A DNA stretch of 64,000 nt from Monomorium pharaonis (Eukaryota; Arthropoda; Insecta; Hymenoptera; Formicidae), in assembly GCF_013373865.1 (NCBI RefSeq), contig NC_050470.1, positions 17,893,244 through 17,957,243 of the forward strand, written 5' to 3'. The position numbers were made by a program, and so were the translations under genes. Position 1 is the first letter of the stretch. Every line of letters starts with the position of its first letter. Of this stretch, positions 23,735 through 35,114 are shown in pieces. The notes below the pieces were generated by a model that saw nothing but the letters and a program-made list of their open reading frames with translations, made no database searches and was not told the DNA's origin.

Positions 23735-24283
23735 TGTGAGCGAGGCACTCACAACCGATAATATACTATTGTATAATATAAAATATTAAAATTGAATTAT
23801 AAAAGATATTAGAATAGCTTGCCGAGGAAGGCTTGTTATTGCGAGGTGTCAAGTGACATGCCTCGTGCGCTGCTGGCCGACCATCGCACCGGTCAACGCA
23901 CCGGTCATCGCATGGAATTCAGCTTAGCAACGATCATGCCACCGGAAATGCATATTTGCGTTATGGCAATTGTTGCTAAGCTCGCGAATATTTCCCGCGC
24001 ACCGGATGCGCGCGGTTATGACCATATATGATCATGCGGAGGGCCTATTGCCCCACTATTATGCCTAATCCGCGGCACTACTTAAGCCGCTGCCGAACAG
24101 CGGGCCGCGGGATCAGTCATAGTCAATTAAGCCGATACGCACGGCTCGCGAGATTAGCATACGAACTTAGAGATCAGGACTTAGTCGCGACGCATCTCGA
24201 GCGAGCGAATAAACAGCACGCTATCTTAGAGCCGCGTGCCGTATCATTACCTTTGAGGAAAACGACACGGCACCTTTGCAAGG
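23735..24283 (+). repeat. Solo LTR of an errantivirus-like retroelement
   Basis: It aligns through most of its length with the LTR at 59299 onward: GAGGTGTCAAGTGACA, GCTCGCGAATATTTCCC, a TACTTAAGCCG TATA-like site, GGATCAGTCA about 30 bp later, and GAATAAACAGC. It starts TGTGAGCGAGG. No internal retroviral sequence remains. The right end is cut by a fragment of the GERFHQD-element family. Confidence 0.8.
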
Positions 24284-24610
24284 TTATTTTGATCCAATGA
24301 ATCCGAATCCAAGGTCAGAATTGCAAAGTTAACTCATATTTTTAAACCTCAAAAAAATTTTTTTTATGTTAGTTCGGCAATCAGACTAATCTATTTTTTT
24401 GTATTTTGATCCGCTGAATCCGAATCTAAGGTTAGAATTGCCGAATTGGTTTATTTTGTTCTAACCTCAAAAAAAATTTTTTTTTTAATGTTGGTCCGAC
24501 AGACCAGACTAATCTATCTTTATGTATTATTTTGACCCACTGAATTCAAATTCAAGGTCAGAATTTTTGAATTGTTCAGAATGTCTGAAAACCTAAAAAA
24601 TTAGGTTTGT
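24284..24610. repeat. Fragment of GERFHQD-element subterminal repeats
   Basis: Two to three about 120-bp units with CAATGAATCCGAATCCAAGG, AAAATTTTTTTT blocks and degenerate GGTCCGACAGACC. No terminus is present, so it is a truncated piece. Confidence 0.85.
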
Positions 24611-24945
24611 GCAAATTCAAGCAGCTGCTGCTCAGCTATTTCTTAATATTGTTACATGAAAAAATCATTTTACGTAGTTGAAATGCTAAACAATAATACG
24701 TGCCTATTTGTAAAGCAACAAACTTTATCTTCTTTTTTTAAAAAATTCGAAAAGAACGACCGTGTACTTGACCGTTCCCTCTTAAGAAAATACAAATGCA
24801 CAGATTTGAAATTTATTTTAAATTTACTTTTAAAAATGACGGACTTATGTTTTGAAAATGACGGATTTATATTAAAATAAATGAAATAAAATTTGAGAAT
24901 AAGATATTAAATTTAAAAAAATATAAAAAATATATTAAATGTGCG

Positions 24946-24947
<2 letters not shown>
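24611..24947. other. Spacer, nothing recognised
   Basis: AT-rich; a 74-codon plus-strand frame (24656-24880) has no recognisable motif and is not called a gene. Confidence 0.4.
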
Positions 24948-24948
<1 letters not shown>

Positions 24949-25005
<57 letters not shown>

Positions 25006-25053
25006 AGGGAGGGAGGGAGGGAGGGAGGGAGGGAGGGAGGGAGGGAGGGAGGG
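24949..25053. repeat. (GA)n followed by (GGGA)n microsatellite
   Basis: About 50 bp of GA repeats run directly into about 55 bp of GGGA repeats. Confidence 0.98.
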
Positions 25054-25138
25054 AGGAAGATACGAAGAAATGACGATTTTATGGTTGAAAGACAAATTAA
25101 AAAAAGTGACGTAGCTAAAGAAAGTAACGTAGTTAAAG

Positions 25139-25330
25139 ATGACAAACAACAAACCAATGCTTGTAAAGCGGTTGAAGCGAAATGATGGAAACGATGTTAA
25201 CGACGATGCTGTAAGTAACGAAGGAGACGATGAAAACTACATGGATGATATAGACAAAATGATGATGGGTGACGTTAATGCAAAGAACGAAACTAGAGAC
25301 GTGAATAGATTGGAACATCCTAATTTTTGA
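25139..25330 (+). other. Acidic 63-codon open frame, doubtful
   Basis: The frame encodes an Asp/Asn/Glu-rich peptide including EGDDENYMDDIDKMMMGDV. It may be a fragment of a low-complexity protein or chance. No splice, promoter or homology support was seen. Confidence 0.15.
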
Positions 25331-25406
25331 AGATGTTGAGATATCATCAAAGATAAAAAATGACCCCAAAAATCATCTGTTTCGTTACTTTAGAATTCAG
25401 ACTTAA

Positions 25407-26117
25407 GAGGGCATATACGTTTAATGAATTGCATTTTTATGAATTTTTTTTTGAGACAAGTGGACAAACAATAAAAATAGTACTCTAAATACTTTTTGCA
25501 TAATAAAGTACACTTTTTGTAGTTTCATACAAATATCACAATGATTTTGTTGAAAATTCTTCTCCCCCTTTACCGTGTAGTCAGCCGTGCATAATTCCGC
25601 GATTGTGCACAGTCGTGTATAATTCGTCAATAATTTCTTTTTTTCTGTTTAATTGAAATGCAAAAACCAAACGGCATTTTAAAAAAGAATTTTATTTGTG
25701 TAAGAAATTTTTTTTGTATCCGATTTGTTAAATTTAAATTAAAAAAATGTTTTTTAAATAAAAATAAAATTTTCGCAAGAAATCGGCACTTTAAAGGATC
25801 GCCATTTTGTTAAAAATTTGAATGTTAAAAATTGGATTTGACGGCAAAGAAATTTACTTTTTTTTAAGATGCCGTTTTCATTTTTGTGTTTTAGATGAAC
25901 GGGCACAGAGAAATTATTATTATTGCGTGCAACGGCTGAATCATACACAGCTGATTACACGACAATGGAGAGGGGGATTTTACAACAAAATTATTGTAAG
26001 AAAATTTCTATGAGAACTACAAAAGGTGTACTTTATTATGCAAAAAGTCTCATTTTTAGTGTGCCTTTTGGCTTTGAAAATGCCTTCCTTTTTGTGGCCA
26101 AAAACGTATATGCCCAT
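25407..26117. mobile_element. TTAA-flanked inverted-repeat element
   Basis: Ends GAGGGCATATACGTTT and the complement of ATGGGCATATACGTTT, with long diverged arms (25407-25660 with 25850-26117). TTAA stands at 25403-25406 and 26118-26121. TTAA targets are typical of piggyBac and Kolobok elements. No transposase inside. Confidence 0.75.
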
Positions 26118-26312
26118 TTAAATTTGGTGCTAAATGATAGTTTATTAATGAGACATTAAGGGGGTCATTCCTTGTAAACGGTCAAAAAGTCAATTTTTTA
26201 GAAATTTTTTAAATAAAAGTATTATCAAATGTTTTGAAACTATACATTATTACTATTTGACATTTAGAACGTATAAAAAAAATTGTTTTGTTGCAAAATT
26301 ATATGTATATAC

Positions 26313-28163
26313 TGTATGACGGCCAACTTTCCTCCGTCCTCCGTCCCTGGTTGCGGGCCTTGCGCCGCCCGGGTTTCGGGGCGACCGTTTCTCGTAGTTT
26401 CGCAAAAATATAAAATTGAGCGCCAGGTACGTTAAGCGCACCACTCTTTTTATATGCCGCGGAAGATTACCCTTAAATTAATGAAGTCGCGGAAAAAGGA
26501 TAGGCCTCGTAGGCGATCGAACGTCGGCGGCTCCGATAGCCAGCTACTCAGGCCTAAAAATGGTAGAGGAGGAGGTTCGGTGCGGGCGGAATCGGGAAGG
26601 CGAGAGAAATATCGTGAACATAACATTAATTGAACAAACAAAAATAACAAATATATTTCACGATTCAAATAATTACAGGCTTTTAACGCTCGGTCGAGCG
26701 GCATCACAATTCACGCGCGCGACGAGCGGACGATTGCTCGGAATCAGATTTCTCGAACACGGCATAATTATTAGGAACGCTATTTTATGCACACGGAATT
26801 TTTCCGGCTCGCTTATGCTCTACTATGCATCGCTGGTAGACGCCGAACTCCCGGTAAGATAACGGTTTCGCCAAGGGCGAACAGTACCTCGAAGCCCGCG
26901 CAACACGCGATTGACTCTTGCTCTCTCGCTACAATCTAATATTAACCAAACGATGCGCGCGACAATTACTACTTGCTCGCTAGCGAAGCGGTACGAGACG
27001 AATACATTTATTCTAACGGAAACGCAATTACGCGAAGATTCGCCATACGAATACGATACAAATACAATAATGACTCGGCTGCGGATCGGGACACGCACGC
27101 AACACAAATACGACGAAAAGAACGGAACGTATCGGATTCACGCAGGCGGGTGTAATCGGGCAAGACGACGAAATTGCAGAAAATTTGCTCTACGTAACTC
27201 TACGTTAACAACGGAAAGACTAATAAATCCGTGATCTTTCGCGGCTCGCCCAATTGCGAAATCGGCGGCTTTACAATAATCTGGCGATGTTCGTCTCACC
27301 GAGTTGATTCCTCCTCAGCCTCTTCCAAATTGGGATATGCCTGCGTCCTCTTACAATTTGGTAGCTCGGGATTACTGACACTCGCACGACATCCGCAACC
27401 AGAGTGTTCGATCTTGCAGGGGCCGCTCAGCACTCCACCTTGTCTATGATAAGCCGGCCTTTATTGGCCGCGATTTTCCGGCTTGATGTGCGCGCAACGC
27501 GTAACGTGCGCTGCCGCCCTTGCTGGTGGATCTTGGGCACGGTGATCGCATTTTTGCGCACATGAATTTCGCTTCCTTATCGGCAGCGGCTCCTCGTCTC
27601 TTAACCATTCTCCGTCTCCGGGACGTGATCCTTGCCATTCCAGGGGCGGAAAATATGCAGTTGATCCGCGTGGCCTTTGCGTGGGATTTTTGCGGGATCT
27701 GCTTCCTAGCCGCGCCGTCAGGGCACCTGTCCTGTACGTCTTCGGATCCTGCAATTGTAATTTGCCAGCAGTAACGAAATCTTTTAACACTTTGAAAAAT
27801 TGTAAGCAAGGTGAAGAGCGGTACGACCTGCGGGTCCCTCGCTCGAAAGGGGTCTTTGTAATTCCCTCGACAGCAGTTCACTCCATAATTCCCGGATATG
27901 TCCTCCGTTGAGACGAGGCGTCCAAATGTTACACAATGAGTTTTTATCGGTCGCCGATTTCCGCCGCACTCACGATACAACGCTTGCAAAAATTCCAACA
28001 ATTTAATAAAGGACAGCACACGGGACGACACACACAGAAAATGCGACGCGTCACGCTTTCGCGCCCGCTCCCAAGCGGGAGGACGCAGGACCCGCCTGAT
28101 GTAAACGCGTATGGGCTACCAAAGCCCTTGTAACAGACAACAGCCCGCAGTTGTCACGTCACA
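26313..28163 (-). repeat. Solo LTR, 1.85 kb, ATAC TSD (family G1)
   Basis: Read on the minus strand it starts TGTGACGTGACAACTG and ends GGCCGTCATACA, and it is flanked by ATAC on both sides (26309-26312 and 28164-28167). A 4-bp duplication with TG...CA ends fits a Ty3/gypsy-type solo LTR. It is much richer in GC than its surroundings, and its many overlapping reading frames reflect that. A second copy lies at 45685-47678, and a related LTR start (TGTGACGTGG) at 53450. Confidence 0.8.
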
Positions 28164-28167
28164 ATAC

Positions 28168-28628
28168 ATATATATACATATATACTAATACATATTATAG
28201 AATCCTTTTTTTATTGGTTCAAAACGATGTCAAGCTTAGCGTTCCTTAAAGTGGTCTGAAACAAATAAACCAACATTTTTTTTAATCTACATGACCATAG
28301 TTTCTAAATGAATCTAAAAAAAAAGAATATTAACAAAGTCGCGGCACTAAAAGAATTTTTTTCAATTTTTGCTAAAAGTTTTTGCTTTGTTTAAAAGATG
28401 TAAAATTAATTTTTTTTTGTAAAATTTTTACATTTATTTAGAAGAGAATTTTATAAAGTAAATTTATGCAAAAGATCAGGCTGATTGATCAATTAGTTTT
28501 TGAGCAATCCGGCACACCAGTTATAAAAATGCTGTTTTGAGAAAAACGCATTTAAAGTTAAAAGTAATAGTTTTTTTACTTACCATTGACAAAGGCTAAT
28601 CTGTTGTTCCAGTGCCATATAACAAACC
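28168..28628. repeat. Interspersed repeat interrupted by a retroelement
   Basis: TTTTGAGAAAAACGCATTTAAAG and CTAATCTGTTGTTCCAGTG resemble the repeat at 13250-13440. The LTR retroelement at 28629-32341 follows directly. Confidence 0.5.
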
Positions 28629-29517
28629 TGTAACGAACCACACTCGTCGGGCGACCAACGACCGCGATTGGCCCGGTCGACCAGCCGCCGGACCGCAATA
28701 CGGGCATCGGCCTGTGATAGAACCCCTATAAAATCGGCGAGACAACGACGGTTTTGACGACTTGCCAGCATCCCGACCGCTAAGATACGGAGATCGAAGG
28801 AACCCGAAGACTTACGGGGATCCCCGAGCCTCCACCCGAGCGGGTATAAAAGGCCGCTCCGGTGGAGGCACCGAGCATTTCTCAATCCACTAGCATCCGG
28901 CACACCGATCCCCCGATACCAAGAGAAGACCTTTTGAACGACTAGTAGGATAGAGAGTTCTCCGCCTTTGCCGACGGTTCTCGGCATCGTTCGACTACAT
29001 TCTTATCCCGAGCTAGCAAGCAAAGGATAAAGAGTTCTTTGCCTTCACCGAGAGTTCTCGGTCGCTGCTCCACTCCTTAAAAACGGACGGACTATCGAGG
29101 TGGAGAGTTCTCCGTCTCTCTCGATTTTTGGGAGTCCGCATAACGTTTCCAAACGCCTGTCATAGCCAGCAGACGAAATTCATTCTCCGCGCACCGTCTA
29201 CCTAAACACGGGCTACCACCGTCCAATCGCGCCAGCCTCGAGCTCGAGCGCCCCGTCGTGCAGCCTACCACCGTAGCGTCTCGCGTTCTTCGAACACTAC
29301 GGAACGCATCGTGCGATACAAACAGCTGATCAACCAGCCAAAAGAACGCGTGGAAACACAAAACGTGTATATAGTATGTACATAATGTAAAACAGCTTTA
29401 GTATTAAAATATATAGTATTAAATTCAAAACTCGATTTTTGTTGTCTCAAAAACCTCTTTCTGCCCTGGCGCCGAAAAGAAAACCGACGAGTCTGTGCGG
29501 AAAACAAGGTTGTTACA
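28629..29517 (+). repeat. 5' LTR
   Basis: It begins TGTAACGAACC and ends GGTTGTTACA, so TGTAAC and GTTACA form the inverted ends. 889 bp. Its last 525 bp or so match the 3' LTR with moderate divergence (for example GCTGATCAACCAGCCAAAAG in both). Confidence 0.92.
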
Positions 29518-29518
29518 T

Positions 29519-29536
29519 TGGCGCCCGAACAGGGAC
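29519..29536 (+). promoter_or_regulatory. tRNA-Lys primer binding site
   Basis: TGGCGCCCGAACAGGGAC starts one base after the 5' LTR. It complements the 3' end of animal tRNA-Lys(UUU), the primer for minus-strand DNA synthesis. The same primer is used by some vertebrate lentiviruses; here it belongs to an insect Ty3/gypsy element. Confidence 0.92.
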
Positions 29537-29592
29537 CGGGAAAAATCGTGCCGTGAGACAGCAGAACCGCCGCGCCGCGATACCACAATCCA

Positions 29593-30675
29593 ATGCCTAA
29601 ACAGTGGATATATTTAGCGTTAAAAGACAAATTAAAAGATACGCTTGCGAAACTCGGACTAGAGACGCACGGTACTCTGGATGAATTACGACACCGCCTA
29701 AACGTTTTCGTGACACAACACCCGGAGAAATTCACCAATATGTCCACACCGTCGGGAACTGACGGACATACCCTAAGTCGCAATAACACCCCCCGAGGAG
29801 GAATTCTCCGTAGAATCGCCGGCGAAAATCATGAATCAGATTTGGAAGTGGGGATGCCATTTTGACGGCAAGGATCCGATGTTTTTTCTTGAGAGAATCG
29901 ACGAATTAAAAACGGAGTACGGTTACAACGACCGTCAGCTACTGCGAGGGCTCCTCGAACTATTAAAGAGAGATGCATTATTATGGTTTCGGAATAACCG
30001 ACAGAATTGGAAAAAAGAATTTCGTGAGCGAATTTCGTGAATATTATCTACTGCGCCGATACTTGACCCAGCTACGACACGAAATTCAATCTCGATTGCA
30101 AAAATCCGGAGAGAGATATCGGAAGTACGCCACAGGGGTCTTGACAATGATGCCACGGTCGCGGGGCGGGGGGGGGTACACGGTCGCCGACCAGCTCGAT
30201 ACCCTCTACGAAAACATGGAACCACGTTACAAGCTATACGTGCGTCGCGACGATACAACCCGCGTAAACGACCTGCTACGGCACGCGGAGGATTACGAGG
30301 CGTTTGACGAACAATACCGAGCGCGACAGGCCACATCCAAGAGTACCGTTGCCGCTGCCGCGTACGATAAAACCGAATGTTGCTGGCGTTGTAAGCAGCG
30401 GGGGCACCCTCGACTGTCGAAGAATTCCGAAGAAGTTCTGCTCGCAGTGTGGCCGGGACGGCGTTTATATACGCGATTGTCACCCCCCGCCGAGAAATGC
30501 CATCGGGGTCGAGGGAAGCGCGGTCGCACCCTGCCCTTCCAAATAATTTATAACCCGCGACCGCACCTGCCAATTAGAATACGCGGCCTGCCGTTCCTCG
30601 CGCTCTTGGACATCGGGTCCGAGGCGCTTATAAGTTCCCATACCGCTGCACAGTGGGCTAGGAGACCAGAAAAAG
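29593..30675 (+). pseudogene. gag: gag (capsid/nucleocapsid) with start of protease
   Basis: The ATG at 29593 is the first after the primer binding site. A short N-terminal helical domain is followed, after a frameshift near 29835, by a capsid region (DPMFFLERIDEL, DALLWFRNN) and, after another shift, by SGERYRKYATGVLTMM. Two CCHC-type zinc knuckles lie near 30380-30480 but in different frames (CWRCKQRGH, then CSQCGRDG). The protease begins near 30560 (LPIRIRGLPFLALLD) with DIGSE where active retropepsins have DTGS or DSGS. Non-functional: several frameshifts plus the Thr-to-Ile change. Confidence 0.85.
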
Positions 30676-31148
30676 TGGCCAAAAGTCGATTCCAGAAATA
30701 AGGTCACACAAATGTCCTGTCTTAATCTTCATAGTCGAAAGTAGTTATTTTGAAAATTTCATTCGATTTGATCGGTTGCTTTATATTTGACAACAATATA
30801 AACTTTTAAAATCATGGATGCAATCGAAAATTTTACTTTTCAAATATTTTATTAACATTGTTGTATTTCAGTAAACAAAAAATCTTTTATTGCTTCTCAT
30901 TCATTATTATATGTAGACAAATCATTATAATGGAGTTCAAAGTAAATAGTGCTTTACTTTAGAAGCGAGATTTTAGAGAAAAGAATTTAAAAAATTATAT
31001 ATTTTTATACTTATTATTGAAATTTGATAGGTTTGCGCATATTTTCAAATTATGGCTTCCTTAAACTCCGCCAGTTATTGACATTAATCGAGTAGTATTG
31101 AATTCTTTTAAGTATGTATTTTAAAAATATGGCGCCCACTTTTGGCCA
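30676..31148. mobile_element. MITE inserted in pol
   Basis: Ends TGGCCAAAAGTCG and the complement of TGGCCAAAAGTGGGCG, 473 bp apart, separate GC-rich retroelement sequence from AT-rich filling. No coding capacity; the TSD is unclear. Confidence 0.65.
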
Positions 31149-31780
31149 TTGTAACGACCCGTCTTTTCCCTGCGGTCGTGCTTCGCGGTCGAGGTCAGAG
31201 GAGACAAGTCCAGAGATACTTTTTATCGGAGTGCTGTCGTTTATCGGGGCGAACGTTCGCGATAGTGGGGAGTCTTAGGCGGGCGCGGAGCATGCTATCT
31301 TACCACATTAGATCTCAAAAGCGGTTACTGGCAAGTACTACTTGACCCCGCGAGCCGACTGATTACCGCGTTTACCGTGCCGGGGAAGGGACTCTTACAA
31401 TTTCGAGTCATGCCATTTGGATTACACTCCGCGCCCGCGACCTTCCAACGACTGCTGGACGCGGTCTTGGGACCCGAACTCGAGCGGCACGTTTTCGTAT
31501 ACCTTGACGATATTATCATAGTAAACGGCTCATTCACTGAACATTTGGAAACGTTCCGACGGCTACGCGAGGCTCATCTTCGCCTCAACCCCGTGAAATG
31601 CAAGTTTGGCGTGGACCAGCTAACATATCTGGGGCATGTAGTCGACCGCGACGGCGTCCGAACCGACCCCGAAAAAATCGACGCGATGGCCCGCTGAGAA
31701 CCGCCGAGGACCGTCCGACAATTCCTCGGGGTTGCCTCGTGGTACAGTAGCTTCATTAAGAACTTCGCCGCCCCGTTAAC
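31149..31780 (+). pseudogene. pol: Ty3/gypsy reverse transcriptase fragment
   Basis: From about 31303 the frames give LDLKSGYWQVLLDP, then FRVMPFGLHSAPATFQRLLD and the catalytic VYLDDIIIV, followed by LRLNPVKCKFGVDQLTYLGH and, after a stop at 31696, RQFLGVASWY. These are RT motifs in order with the YLDD box intact. The part between protease and the palm domain is deleted, and RNase H and integrase are missing because the sequence joins the 3' LTR directly. Confidence 0.92.
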
Positions 31781-32341
31781 CTACATTCCCATCCCGAGCT
31801 AACAAGCAGAGGGTAAAGAGTTCTTCGTCTTCGCCGAGGGTTCTCGGCTGCTGCTCACTCTACTTCTTAAAAATGGACGGACTATTGAGGTTGAGAGTTC
31901 TCCGTCTATCTCGAAGATTTTCGGGAGTCTGCATACTGTTCCCAAACTCCTGTCATAACCAGCAGATAAAATTCACGGAAACACCCGTTGCGCACCGCAC
32001 GCCCCGCGCACCGTCTACCTAAACACGGGCTACCACCGTCCCACCGCGCCGCGCACCGCGCCAGTCCCGAGCTCGAGCGCCCCGTCGTGCGGCCTACCGC
32101 CGTAGCGTCTCGCGTCTCTCGAACACCACGGAACGCGTCATGCGATACAAACAGCTGATCAACCAGCCAAAAGAACGCGTGGAAACATGTATATAATATG
32201 TACATAATGTAAAATAGCTTTACTATTAAAATATATAGTATTAAAATCAAAACTCGATTTCTGTTGTCTCAAAAATTTCTTTTTGCCCTGGCGCCGAAAA
32301 GAAAACGACGAGGTAGTCCGTCTAGGAAACAAGGTTGTTAC
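31781..32341 (+). repeat. 3' LTR, truncated
   Basis: Starts at CTACATTCCCATCCCGAGCT, matching position about 28993 of the 5' LTR, and ends GGTTGTTACA. It lacks about 365 bp of the LTR start, so the pol-LTR junction is a deletion. Confidence 0.9.
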
Positions 32342-33466
32342 AAGCCTTTTGTTTTTTTATGGCACTCGTTTTGCTGCATTTGCATCAATTACAGGGAATG
32401 ACTCCCTTAATTCTGTGAGATTTTCGAATTGAGTTCACTTTTTATTGCTGAAATATGAGTGGTTAAAGTTGTGATTACGCACCAACGTGTAGTTTGTTTT
32501 AATTTTCCCACGCAAATTACTCGTGATTGATTGTGGCTAATGTCGAAAAATGTTTTAGGAAAAGTTTTAGGTCTGATAGAAGGCTATCTAACTCATATTT
32601 TAGCAGTAAAAAAATGGGCTTAATTTACCAAATTTAAACTCAAATTCAAGGGTAATGAAACAGGCGATTTTTTGGGTCACTTTTTAGTGGCGACAATGGC
32701 AAGAACGTTATTTAATAAATGAGAAAATTTGATGATTTGGCTAGGTTGTGTGAATGGTCTGTGGTTTAAGCAAAATATGTGAAGCGATTGCCGATTGGAT
32801 CGGCGTGCCTTTTTGTTAACCATAAGGTAGAGACCTTGGAAGGATTGCGTTTATGTCTGACAGGGAACGAACAGAAGTGTTCCTCACTGGTTTTAATGAG
32901 CTTTGGATATTTTGTAGAACATAAAAACATATTAGACCAACATTTTTTAGCTGCGTATCTCAACGTTTAAGGGTTGAGAAACCACTCCTCGGAAATAACG
33001 CATTTTTTTGTTTTTGGCGAATATGTTTAAAAATATAAGGTTTATGAAAAAATGTTCTATACTAAATGTTTTGTGGCATTTTATACTTTTTATATGGTAT
33101 ATTTATATTTTTTAAAAAATTTAAATTTTTTAATTTACCCTTATCTCCATCTTTTTTTTGCAAAATTTTGAAAATTTTGTAAGGACAAAAATTAAAGAGC
33201 ATTAAAAGCCGAATCTGTTCATATATAATAATATATGGGTTCTATCATTTCCAATTAATGGCAAAACGAGATCATCTTGTGCTATAGGTGCTATCGCCGC
33301 GCTAGAAGTAGTGTTGCGTTATTTCTTTAGTCGCGTTACATTCAATAACTGCCTCTTCTACGTATATTTTTATATTAAAACATAAAAACGGATTAATCTT
33401 AATTGCATAATATCCAACGTATTACACGATATAAAGCATAAATGTATGTATATAACAAAAGTAACA
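32342..33466. other. AT-rich spacer, possible old repeat
   Basis: Part of the sequence (a TGAAATATGAG-GGTTAAAG-like phrase near 32450) resembles 47880-47905. No gene, RNA or complete element was recognised. Confidence 0.4.
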
Positions 33467-33468
33467 TA

Positions 33469-35114
33469 CAATGACCGGCATAATAAAGTGACCATCCTAT
33501 ATTGTATACAGAATTTTTTTAAATTAATGTTTTTAATGAAAAATGATTCTATTATAGGGCTTTTTTGAAAGGTTTACTGTCACACCAAAGGTTTGTTACA
33601 AAAATTGAAAGAGTATTTGCAATAACAAGAACTTATAACTTTATTTTAACGAAATAAACATTTTCATATATGATAAAAAAAGTGACCACTTTATAAATCT
33701 TAATTTATACTTGAAAGAAAATTAGATTTAATATTTAGTATGGCCTCCTTTGGCCTTAATAACTGCCACCAACCGTCTGGGCATGCTTTCGACCAGACTA
33801 TGTAGATGATTAGGATCGAGACTTTCCCAAGCTCGCTGTAGCGCATAGAAGTAATTATTTTTGTTTGTGACTCCAGTTTTGTTCACATTTCCGTCCAAAA
33901 TCAAACATAAATTTTTGATAGGATTCAAGTCTGGGGACTGCGTAGGCCAATCAAGCAGTTTTATGTGTTGGGAAGTAAAAAATTTCTTTGTTTTTTTGGC
34001 GGTATGCTTGGGATCGTTATCTTGTTGTAAAATAAAATTATTCTCCAAACCTAATTGGATCAACGAAACTTCCAAATTCTCACGTAAAATATTGATATAA
34101 GTGTCAGCAGTCATGAATCGATTTTTATTAATTGACCCGCACTTTCCCAAGAAAAACAGCCCCAGACCATGATATTACCTCCACCGTGTTTTACCGTTTT
34201 CTGGAGGTGACGATCTTCAAGTTCTTCGCCAGTTTTCCGCCACACACGAAGTCATTGTTTGCGTCAAAGAAGCTCGAACTTACTCTCGTCCGTCCACAGA
34301 ACTTGTTTCCAGAACTCCACGGGTTGATTTGCATACTTTTTTGCAAACTCGAGTCGCTTTTGCTTATTTCTCTTATTAATTAAGGGGCGCTTACGTGCGA
34401 AACGGCTCTGTAAATCTGCTTCCCGTAGTCTCCTGCGCACTGTCCGGTCGGAAATGGACAGATTGAGTGATTCACGAAGATTTTTGACGATTATCCTCGG
34501 ATCTTTCTTCACCATTCGTATGATGTTTGCATCATCACGTCAATTTGTGCTTTGCGTTCTACTTCTTCCAGACCGATCAGCTACTGTTCCGGTGTTCAAA
34601 AATTTCTTATAAAGTTTCTGGACAGCGCTTTTGCTGATTTCATATTTCTGAGCGATTTTCCGCTGTGAAACACCGCGTTTACAATCTTTGACAATCAGGT
34701 TTCGAACCTAATAAGAAATTTGTCGACCACTAATAGTCATATCCACTATCTTTCTATGTACTGCTGCGCTTTGTTTGACATGTATACAAGGAACTGTTAG
34801 GCACAGGTTGCCGTGTTGTTTACATTTTACGCGCGTTACATCGCGTTTACACATCGCGATTAAATGAAGACGCTACAAATTCCAAGGCGGCCACTTTTTT
34901 TAGTTATATGAAAATGCTTGTTTTGTTAAAATAATGTTATAAGTTCTTGTTATTGCAATTTTTAGTTACTTTTTTAATTTTTGTAACAAATCTTTGGTGT
35001 GACAGTAAACCTTTCAAAAAAGCCTTATAATAGGATCTTTTTTTTATTAAAAACATTAGTTTTAAGATATTCTGTATACAATATAGGATGGTCACTTTAT
35101 TATGTCAGTCACTG
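33469..35114 (-). mobile_element. Tc1-like element, full length, TA TSD
   Basis: Inverted repeats of about 230 bp begin CAATGACCGGCATAATAAAG and (complement) CAGTGACTGACATAATAAAG. TA flanks both ends (33467-33468 and 35115-35116). The length of 1646 bp is normal for Tc1 elements with long inverted repeats. Confidence 0.95.
33728..34741 (-). pseudogene. Tc1-type transposase, nearly complete but mutated
   Basis: It starts at the ATG ending at 34741 (MTISGRQIS, then a stop). The first HTH region has KYEISKSAVQKLYKKFL. The second has NLSISDRTVRRRLREADL. The catalytic core has VLWTDESKFELL (first Asp), NIMVWGCFSW, QQDNDPKHTA (second Asp) and WPTQSPDLNPIKNL. In Tc1 proteins the last motif is normally PDLNPIENLW; the Glu is Lys here, so the third catalytic residue is lost. 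Stops and frameshifts also break the frame (near 34710, 34540 and 34260). Confidence 0.95.

Larger units (their letters stand above)
28629..32341 (+). mobile_element. Ty3/gypsy-type LTR retrotransposon, decayed
   Basis: Order: 5' LTR (28629-29517), tRNA-Lys primer binding site (29519-29536), gag remnant, protease start, a MITE insertion, RT remnant, truncated 3' LTR (31781-32341). At about 3.7 kb it lacks most of pol (early RT, RNase H, integrase) and the U3 part of the 3' LTR. No matching flanking duplication was found, as expected if the 3' end arose by deletion. Confidence 0.9.

Noticed and set aside
25139..25330. Acidic frame as a real gene
   Set aside because: Short, low complexity, next to a microsatellite, with no supporting signals; listed only as doubtful.
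26823..28133. Several 60-195-codon Arg-rich frames
   Set aside because: They overlap on both strands inside a GC-rich solo LTR with TG...CA ends and a 4-bp duplication; none carries a recognised domain.
29519..29536. Lentivirus insertion suggested by the tRNA-Lys primer site
   Set aside because: The gag and RT motifs, LTR form and host context are those of an insect Ty3/gypsy retrotransposon.
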